Source: Acidimicrobiales bacterium (GTDB lineage: Bacteria; Actinomycetota; Acidimicrobiia; Acidimicrobiales; RAAP-2). Taken from it: a stretch of DNA of 11,982 bases. The DNA lies in contig JASHWO010000340.1 in NCBI GenBank assembly GCA_030044045.1, positions 1-11,982 on the forward strand, written 5' to 3'. The stretch's first letter is position 1, and every line of letters starts with the position of its first letter. A model generated the notes under the pieces. That model worked only from the letters and a program-made list of their open reading frames with translations, made no database searches and was not told where the DNA came from. Positions 1 through 4,781 of the stretch are shown one piece after another. Both the position numbers and the translations under genes were made by a program.

Positions 1-485
1 ACGACGGGTTCCGCCGCGAGTTGGTCAACGGGAAACTGTTGATGACGCCGTCGCCGTCGGGGCGGCACCAGCTTGCCGTCAATCGACTCTTCGCGCTATT
101 GATCGCATCTGCCCACGAGGACGCAGAGACGTTCACCGCCCCGTACGACTGGAAGCTCTCACCGAGCACCGTCTTCGAACCGGACCTGCTGGTGTTCTGT
201 CGCTCGGACTACGACCCCGACGGCCCCTTCACGGGGACGCCGCTACTGGTGGTCGAAGTGCTGTCGCCCTCCACCGACGACACCAACCGCACGCTCAAGC
301 GCTTCGAGTACGAGAAGGCCGGCGCCCCCGCCTACTGGCTGGTGGACCCGGTCGAGCCCGGCCTGACCGTGCTCCACCTGGTCGACGGGACCTACCAGGA
401 GGTCGCCACGGTGCGGGGCGAGGAGGCGTACGAGGCCGACCGACCCTTCCCGGTCACCGTGGTACCGGCCCGGCTGGTCGAGTAG
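1..485 (+). CDS. Uma2 family restriction-endonuclease-fold protein, 5'-truncated by window edge
   Basis: The frame is open to the left edge and reads through DGFRRELVNGKLL, which is the usual Uma2 N-terminal region. A TTG at 21 is therefore probably internal and the true start lies outside the window. About 161 residues are visible; the family is normally near 180-200. Seen in sequence: TPSPSGRHQ near the start, then FEPDLLVF, VVEVLSPST and KRFEYEKAGAPAYWLVD. Their acidic and lysine residues match the PD-(D/E)XK nuclease-like core of DUF820/Uma2. Known of the family: it is very common in Cyanobacteria, Actinobacteria and Chloroflexi, often in many copies per genome, and its biological role is not settled. 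The stop is TAG at 483-485. The gene is followed by a 221-bp non-coding gap, so it does not look operonic with the next gene. Family call is firm; function is unknown. Confidence 0.88.
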   Translation, partial: DGFRRELVNGKLLMTPSPSGRHQLAVNRLFALLIASAHEDAETFTAPYDWKLSPSTVFEPDLLVFCRSDYDPDGPFTGTPLLVVEVLSPSTDDTNRTLKRFEYEKAGAPAYWLVDPVEPGLTVLHLVDGTYQEVATVRGEEAYEADRPFPVTVVPARLVE

Positions 486-614
486 CGCCCAACCCGCGCC
501 CCGTACCCTTTCCCCGCTCCACCCCCGGACCTCGGCCCTCACCAGGCCGTCCGGTCCGGTTCCCCGGCCGCGGCGCCGGCGAGGTGGCGGGGTGGCAGTG
601 GGCGCTTGGTAGGA

Positions 615-641
615 TTGGCACTCTAGGATCGAGAGTGCCAA
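615..641 (+). promoter_or_regulatory. CIRCE operator (HrcA binding site)
   Basis: TTGGCACTC at 615-623 and GAGTGCCAA at 633-641 form a perfect 9-bp inverted repeat separated by exactly 9 bp; the outer A/T pair (614, 642) extends it to 10 bp. This is the arm length, spacer and near-exact sequence of CIRCE (TTAGCACTC-N9-GAGTGCTAA), with one symmetric change at arm position 3 that keeps pairing. A -10-like TAGGAT lies at 610-615 and another at 624-629 inside the spacer, so bound HrcA would cover the promoter. The site is 65 bp upstream of the FmdB-type start codon. No hrcA gene is in the window; the regulator is assumed to be encoded elsewhere. Confidence 0.87.
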
Positions 642-706
642 TCGGAGGCCGGCTGGCGGCGAGAACGCCAGGCCGGCCCACCGGCGGACGGACCACGAGG
701 AGACCC

Positions 707-1111
707 ATGCCCACCTACGAGTACGCGTGCACGTCGTGCGGGCAGCACGTCGAGGTGGTGCAGTCCTTCTCCGACGCCCCGCTCACCACCTGTCCCCATT
801 GCGGGGGCACCCTCCGCAAAGTGTTCGCCCCGGTGGGGATCGTGCTGAAGGGCAGCGGCTTCTACAAGACCGACAGCCGGGCCGGCGGCAACGGGGTCAA
901 GGCCGGCCGGGACCGGGGCGACGGCGAGTCCGGCGACGGGGGCAGCTCGTCGGGCGGCGACGCCAAGAAGGACGGTGCGGCCAAGGAAGGGGCCGGGACG
1001 TCTGGCGGCGACAAGGGCTCCAGCTCGGGCAGTGGCTCAGACAGTTCGGGCTCGTCCGGGTCCTCGGGCAGTTCGGGCGGCGCCACCCCGGCCAAGGCCG
1101 CCTCGTCCTGA
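707..1111 (+). CDS. FmdB-family zinc-ribbon protein with disordered Gly/Ser tail, Ruc-like
   Basis: Starts at ATG 707, preceded by AGGAGA at 698-703; the open frame extends further upstream but only this start gives the canonical MPTYEYxC beginning. 134 residues. A single zinc ribbon uses Cys8, Cys11, Cys29 and Cys32, followed by the conserved block LRKVFAPVGIVLKGSGFYKTDSR (residues 36-58). Residues 59-134 are low complexity, rich in Gly, Ser, Asp and Lys, and presumably disordered. From memory, this architecture matches mycobacterial Rv0991c (Ruc), described as a redox-regulated chaperone whose cysteines release zinc on oxidation and whose C-terminus is unstructured. The upstream CIRCE element implies HrcA repression and heat-shock induction, which fits a chaperone role. 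The generic FmdB label (from formamidase operon regulators) says little about function here. Ribbon call is firm; chaperone function is inference. Confidence 0.9.
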   Translation: MPTYEYACTSCGQHVEVVQSFSDAPLTTCPHCGGTLRKVFAPVGIVLKGSGFYKTDSRAGGNGVKAGRDRGDGESGDGGSSSGGDAKKDGAAKEGAGTSGGDKGSSSGSGSDSSGSSGSSGSSGGATPAKAASS

Positions 1112-1145
1112 CCGCCGGGCAGCCGACCCGCCCCTGGCCACCTGG

Positions 1146-2516
1146 TCAGCTCCCGCTGAGCTGCATGTCGCCCACGGCCAGGGTCTGGCCGGCGGCGATG
1201 CCCGGCAGCCACTCCACGTCCCCGCCCACGTGGACGATGGCCTGGAGCATCCGCTGGAGGGTGGAGGCCACGGTGACCTCCCGCACCGGCTCGGCCAGCG
1301 CCCCACCCCGCACCATCAATCCCTCGGCCCCCACCGAGAAGTCGCCGCTCACCGGGTTCACCCCCGAGTGCACCCCGGTCACCGACTGCACGTACAGCCC
1401 CTCGCCCACCGCGGCCAGGATCTCCTCCTGGCCGAGCGTTCCCGGCTGGAGGACCAGCGCCCGGCAACCGGCGCCCGGGGTGCCGGCGAACCCGCCCCGC
1501 ACCGCCGAGCCGGTGGGCACCGTCCCGGCCCGGCGGGCGGCCACCGTGTCGTAGAGGAATCCCTGGAGGACCCCGCCGTCGACCAGCACGTTCCGCCGGC
1601 AGGCCAGCCCTTCGCCGTCGTAGGCGCCGGCGCCGTAGGCCCGGGGGTCGGTGGGGTCGTCCACCAGGGTGACCGATTCGGCGGCCACCGCCTCCCCCAC
1701 CCGCCCGGCGAAGAACGACCGGCCCTTCACCACCGCCTCCCCGGACAACGCCGACGAGACCACCGACAGCAGGGTGGACACCACCCGCGGGTCGAACACC
1801 ACCGTGCAGCGACCGGAGCGGGCCTTGCCCGCCCCCAGCATGCGCACCGACCGCTCCACCGCCTCGGCCGCCGCCCGGTCCGGGTCGAGGTCGCCGAACG
1901 ACCGGCCCACGCTGAAGCCGCTGCCCGTCTGGGTGTCCGCCCCCTCGCCGGCGATGGCCGACACCGAGAGGTAGGCGCCAGTCCGCCGGGTGGCCGCCCG
2001 GATGCCGGCGGTGGAGGCCAGCGCCACCTCTACGCTCCCGTCGCCGTAGTCGGCCGAGTCCACCTGGCGGATGCGGGGGTCGGCCGCCCGCACCTGGCGC
2101 TCCAGGGCCAGGGCCAGGTCGACCTTACGCTCGGTGGGGACGGCGGCGAACCCGGGGTCCCACAGGTCGAGCTCGGCGGCGGCCACCCCGTCGGGGACGG
2201 CCAGGACCACGTGGGGGTCGGGGGTGGCGTAGGCGGCGTTGTCCCGGGCCTCGGCCAGGGCGGCCAGGGCCAAGTCCGGATCGAGGGAGCCCACCCAGGC
2301 GAACCCCAGCCGATGGCCCCCCTCCCCGCCGTCGAGCACCACCCGGATGCCCACCCCGGCCGAGGTGGCCGAGGAGAGCGACTCCACCTCGCCGCCGTAG
2401 GCGCGCACCTCGGTGTCGTGGCCCCGGGCCACGTACACCTCCAGCCCCTCGCCGGGCGCCGCCCGGTCGACCAGGGACTCGGCCACCGCCAGCAGGTCGC
2501 CGGTGCCGGCGCTCAT
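1146..2516 (-). CDS. tldE: TldE/PmbA-type subunit of the TldD/TldE metalloprotease
   Basis: 456 residues from ATG 2516. GTG codons at 2525 and 2522 are in-frame alternatives; ATG is preferred because GGTGG sits about 5 bases upstream. The protein has the PmbA/TldE layout: an N-terminal mixed domain containing YGGEVESLSSATSAGVGIRV, then a C-terminal barrel half with SGRCTVVFDPRVVSTLL, KGRSFFAGRVGEAV, VLVDGGVLQGFLYDT and GVHSGVNPVSGDFSVGAEG. There is no HExxxH motif, which is what separates TldE from the catalytic TldD. Known of the family: TldD and TldE form a heterodimer that degrades unfolded peptides and trims leader peptides of some modified peptides such as microcin B17. The gene is downstream of tldD on the same strand across a repeat-filled gap of about 126 bp, so the two are probably co-transcribed. 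It converges on the FmdB-type gene. Confidence 0.92.
   Translation of the reverse strand: MSAGTGDLLAVAESLVDRAAPGEGLEVYVARGHDTEVRAYGGEVESLSSATSAGVGIRVVLDGGEGGHRLGFAWVGSLDPDLALAALAEARDNAAYATPDPHVVLAVPDGVAAAELDLWDPGFAAVPTERKVDLALALERQVRAADPRIRQVDSADYGDGSVEVALASTAGIRAATRRTGAYLSVSAIAGEGADTQTGSGFSVGRSFGDLDPDRAAAEAVERSVRMLGAGKARSGRCTVVFDPRVVSTLLSVVSSALSGEAVVKGRSFFAGRVGEAVAAESVTLVDDPTDPRAYGAGAYDGEGLACRRNVLVDGGVLQGFLYDTVAARRAGTVPTGSAVRGGFAGTPGAGCRALVLQPGTLGQEEILAAVGEGLYVQSVTGVHSGVNPVSGDFSVGAEGLMVRGGALAEPVREVTVASTLQRMLQAIVHVGGDVEWLPGIAAGQTLAVGDMQLSGS
1147..1163 (-). terminator. weak hairpin at the 3' end of tldE
   Basis: CAGCTC (1147-1152) and GAGCTG (1158-1163) form a 6-bp stem with a 5-base loop over the last codons and stop of tldE. 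It lies in the short space between two convergent genes. There is no T-tract on either strand, so a terminator role is only a guess. Confidence 0.25.
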
Positions 2517-2525
2517 GCGCACCAC

Positions 2526-2568
2526 CGGCGCCCTGTGCCCATTGGCTCGCTCGCCTGCGGCTCGCTCA
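2526..2568. repeat. 43-bp direct repeat, copy 1 (next to tldE start)
   Basis: Identical over all 43 bases to 2603-2645, offset 77 bp; bases on either side differ. On the minus strand it begins TGAGCGAGCCGCAGGCGAG and contains ATGGGCACAGGGCGCC. The copy ends 9 bases before the tldE ATG. It has internal 7-bp GGCTCGC direct repeats (2544-2550, 2560-2566). The GAGCGAGC style resembles interspersed gene-end repeats found in some actinobacteria, which is an impression from memory. Confidence 0.93.
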
Positions 2569-2601
2569 TCGGCGGGCTCCCTTCGGGAGCAACGCCGCCG
2601 A
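2569..2601. repeat. long hairpin separating the two 43-bp repeats
   Basis: The inner stem GCTCCC (2576-2581) pairs with GGGAGC (2585-2590) over a TTC loop. The outer stem TCGGCGG (2569-2575) pairs with CCGCCGA (2595-2601). The two stems are separated by a one-sided 4-base bulge (2591-2594). Thirteen base pairs thus use almost the whole 34-bp spacer between the direct repeats. It sits between tldD and tldE and could attenuate transcription or stabilise the tldD 3' end. There is no T-tract, so a simple intrinsic terminator is not evident. Confidence 0.75.
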
Positions 2602-2602
2602 G

Positions 2603-2645
2603 CGGCGCCCTGTGCCCATTGGCTCGCTCGCCTGCGGCTCGCTCA
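2603..2645. repeat. 43-bp direct repeat, copy 2 (contains tldD stop codon)
   Basis: Exact copy of 2526-2568. Its minus-strand first three bases (2645-2643) are the tldD stop codon TGA, so the repeat starts precisely at the end of tldD. The other copy also begins TGAGCGAG, consistent with duplication of a gene-end element. Confidence 0.93.
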
Positions 2646-4151
2646 CGCCGCCGTCCCGCCGACGGTCACCCCGGTGATGCGCAGGGTGGCCTGCCCGCAA
2701 CCAACGGGCACGCTCTGCCCGTCCTTCCCGCAGGTGCCCGGGGTCATGCCGAAGTCGGTGCCCACCGCGTCGATGCGGCGCAGCACCTCGGGGCCGTTGC
2801 CGATCAGGTTGGCGTCCCGCAACGGCTCGGTGATCCGCCCCCCCTCGATCAGGTAGGCCTCCGTGGTGCCGAACACGAAGTCGCCGGTGGCCGTGTTGAC
2901 CTGGCCCCCGCCCAGCTTGGCCACGTACACCCCGCTCGGGGTCTGGGCCACGATCTCCCCGGGGTCCTCCTGGCCGGCCAGCAGGTAGGTGTTGGTCATG
3001 CGGACCATGGGCAGGTGCTGGTAGCTCTGGCGCCGGCCGTTCCCCGACGACTGGCGGCCCTCCTTCCGGGCCCGCAGCCAGTCCCACAGGTAGTCGGTCA
3101 GCACCCCGTCCTCGATGAGCACGTTCCGGGCCGCCGGCTGGCCCTCGTCGTCCACGGCGTAGTTGCCCCACTCTCCGGCCACCGTACCGTCGTCCACCAG
3201 GGTGACCAGCGGGCTGGCCACCTGCTGCCCCACCTGGCCCACGTAGACCGAGGCGTCCTTCACGATGTGGTCGGCCTCCAGGCCATGGCCGCAGGCCTCG
3301 TGGAAGAGGATGCCGCCGCTCCCGCCGGCCAGCACCACCGGCACCTCGCCCGAGGGCGCCGGGCGGGCCGACAGCTTGGCCAGCGCCCGCCCGGCGGCGG
3401 TGCGGGCCAGGTCCTCCACGTCCACCTCGGCGAAGAGCTCCCACCCCACCGTGCGGGCCACGCTCTCATAGCCGGTCTGCATGCCGGTGTCGCCAGTGGC
3501 CACGCACACCACGTTGAACCGGGTACGCACCTGGTCGTCCTCGGCCACCAGCCCGTCGGAGCGGGCCACCAGGATGCGCCGCCGGGCGTCGCCGTAGGCG
3601 GCCTGGACCTGGGTGACGGCCGAGCCCGACGACCGGGCGGCGTCGTCGGCCCGGGTCAGCAGCTCCAGCTTCGTGGCCTTGGCCACGCCGGCGGGCAGCA
3701 CCTCGGCGCGGTGGCCCACCGGCCGCCGCCCGTCCAACCGCACCGTGCGCACCCCGCCGCCCCCCTCCCGGGCCACGGCGGCGGCGGCCTCGGCCGCGGC
3801 CAGCAGCCCCGGCTCGGAGAGGTCGGCGGTGTGGGCGAACCCGGTGGTCTCCCCTACCACCACCCGGATGCCGGCGCCCCGCTCCCGGCCGGAGGAGAGC
3901 TCCTCCACCCGGCCGTCGTCCAGCACGGCGCCGGAGGTCTGGCGGTCCTCGGCGAACACCTCGGCCATGTCCCCGCCCCGGGCCAGGGCGGCGCCCAGCA
4001 CCCGCTCCAGGACCGGGGGCTCGACCAGGGGTGGGCCGGCGGGCGGGCGGGCGGCGGGGGACGGCCCCGGGGGCGGGGCGGCCGGCCTCGGGGGACCGCT
4101 GGAGGACGTGCCAGGGCCCTGGTGGGACGGGCTCCAGGAGTGAGGCTCCAC
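2643..4151 (-). CDS. tldD: TldD, catalytic subunit of the TldD/TldE zinc metalloprotease
   Basis: 502 residues from GTG 4151. The zinc-binding HExxxH motif is HEACGH at residues 284-289 within GGSGGILFHEACGHGLEADH. A conserved cysteine (Cys474) lies in PGTCGKDGQSVPVGCGQ near the C-terminus, matching the cysteine that helps bind zinc in TldD. Other family blocks are QTPSGVYVAKLGGGQVN and GDFVFGTTEAYLIEGGRI. The first ~40 residues are a Pro/Ser/Ala-rich stretch absent from typical ~480-residue TldD, so the conserved part begins near residue 42. No later in-frame ATG fits before residue 62, and the chosen GTG is about 9 bases from a -10-like TACGAT, suggesting a leaderless mRNA. Upstream of tldE, it should act with it as a cytosolic heterodimeric peptidase. 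No peptide precursor gene is visible nearby. Confidence 0.93.
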   Translation of the reverse strand: MEPHSWSPSHQGPGTSSSGPPRPAAPPPGPSPAARPPAGPPLVEPPVLERVLGAALARGGDMAEVFAEDRQTSGAVLDDGRVEELSSGRERGAGIRVVVGETTGFAHTADLSEPGLLAAAEAAAAVAREGGGGVRTVRLDGRRPVGHRAEVLPAGVAKATKLELLTRADDAARSSGSAVTQVQAAYGDARRRILVARSDGLVAEDDQVRTRFNVVCVATGDTGMQTGYESVARTVGWELFAEVDVEDLARTAAGRALAKLSARPAPSGEVPVVLAGGSGGILFHEACGHGLEADHIVKDASVYVGQVGQQVASPLVTLVDDGTVAGEWGNYAVDDEGQPAARNVLIEDGVLTDYLWDWLRARKEGRQSSGNGRRQSYQHLPMVRMTNTYLLAGQEDPGEIVAQTPSGVYVAKLGGGQVNTATGDFVFGTTEAYLIEGGRITEPLRDANLIGNGPEVLRRIDAVGTDFGMTPGTCGKDGQSVPVGCGQATLRITGVTVGGTAA

Positions 4152-4153
4152 GG

Positions 4154-4171
4154 GGCGGTATCGTAACCGCC
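4154..4171. promoter_or_regulatory. symmetric divergent promoter / operator between tldD and thioesterase gene
   Basis: GGCGGT (4154-4159) and ACCGCC (4166-4171) form a perfect inverted repeat around ATCGTA. The same bases give a plus-strand -10-like TATCGT (4159-4164) and a minus-strand -10-like TACGAT (4165-4160). The plus-strand GTG start is at 4172 and the minus-strand GTG at 4151, each about 8-9 bases beyond its -10 box, which is where transcription should begin. Neither gene has a Shine-Dalgarno sequence. A weak minus-strand -35 (CTGACG, 4190-4185) is 19 bp from its -10; no clear plus-strand -35 is seen. Confidence 0.6.
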
Positions 4172-4615
4172 GTGCCGCGACAGTCGTCAGTGGCGCCGGC
4201 GCAGCCCGACTCCGGGCTGCCGACCGGGCTGACCGCCAGCCTGTCGCTGGCCGTCACCGAAGCCGACACCGCGCTGTCCCTGGGCTCCGGCGACGTGCCG
4301 GTGCTGGGCACGCCCCGGCTGGTGGCGTTGTGCGAAGAGGCGAGCTGCCGGGCCATCGAGGGCCGCCTCGACGCCACCCGCACCACCGTGGCCTCGCGCA
4401 TCCAGTTCGACCACCTGGCCCCGGTGGCCGTGGGCAGCACGGTGGCGGCCGAGGCCACCCTGGAACGGGTGGAGGGCCGGCGGCTGGTCTTCACCGTGTC
4501 GGTGCGGTTGCGCTCCGACGCCCAGGACGTGTTGGTGGGCGCCGGTCGCCTGACCCGGGTGCTGGTGGACCGGGCCAAGTTCCTGGCCAAGGCCGGCGGC
4601 CCTCCCGGCTGCTGA
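4172..4615 (+). CDS. hotdog-fold thioesterase, fluoroacetyl-CoA thioesterase (FlK)-like
   Basis: 147 residues from GTG 4172. The open frame runs upstream, but that part is antisense to tldD, and GTG 4172 is the only sensible start next to the promoter. The single hotdog domain shows GTPRLVALCEEAS followed by FDHLAPVAVGS and ends VGAGRLTRVLVDRAKFLAK. The Thr, Glu and His in these blocks align with the Thr/Glu/His catalytic set of FlK from fluoroacetate-producing Streptomyces. Known of the family: homologues are widespread and mostly uncharacterised, hydrolysing acyl-CoA of unknown chain type, and the fold alone does not prove fluoroacetyl-CoA specificity. It is divergent from tldD across 20 bp and followed 166 bp later by dxs on the same strand. 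Fold call is good; substrate is unknown. Confidence 0.85.
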   Translation: MPRQSSVAPAQPDSGLPTGLTASLSLAVTEADTALSLGSGDVPVLGTPRLVALCEEASCRAIEGRLDATRTTVASRIQFDHLAPVAVGSTVAAEATLERVEGRRLVFTVSVRLRSDAQDVLVGAGRLTRVLVDRAKFLAKAGGPPGC

Positions 4616-4740
4616 GCCCCGGCCCCGTCGGCTCTCCGGCCCGGCCCCGGCGCGGGGCCGACGCCAGGCACGGCCCCCGCCCACCACAGCTCCTCGCCCC
4701 GGGCCGGGCCGGCGACCGTGGGCCGGGCGGCCCGGGAAGG

Positions 4741-4746
4741 TAGATT
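4741..4746 (+). promoter_or_regulatory. candidate -10 box of dxs
   Basis: TAGATT fits the actinobacterial TANNNT -10 pattern and stands out in GC-rich surroundings. Transcription would start near 4753, leaving a leader of about 30 bases. That leader carries GGCAC (4756-4760), GTGCC (4762-4766) and GGCAC (4771-4775), which can pair in two mutually exclusive ways. No convincing -35 is seen at normal spacing, and there is no clear Shine-Dalgarno before the ATG. Confidence 0.45.
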
Positions 4747-4781
4747 TGGAGAGGCGGCACCGTGCCGACCGGCACTATCCC

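Noticed and set aside
1..485. Uma2 gene as evidence of a mobile or defence island
   Set aside because: Uma2 genes are scattered in many copies in such genomes and no integrase, transposase or defence partner is visible.
2526..2645. The paired 43-bp repeats as a minimal CRISPR array
   Set aside because: Only two copies, the spacer is itself a hairpin, one copy includes a gene stop codon and no cas genes are present.
2526..2645. An insertion sequence or MITE at the tldD-tldE junction
   Set aside because: No terminal inverted repeats bounding the unit and no transposase; the repeats are direct, 43 bp long and one coincides with the tldD stop.
975..4166. A 1063-codon open frame on the plus strand across the tldE/tldD region
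   Set aside because: It is antisense to two genes with clear family motifs; its own translation is His/Arg/Gly/Pro-rich with no recognisable domain, as expected from high-GC codon bias.
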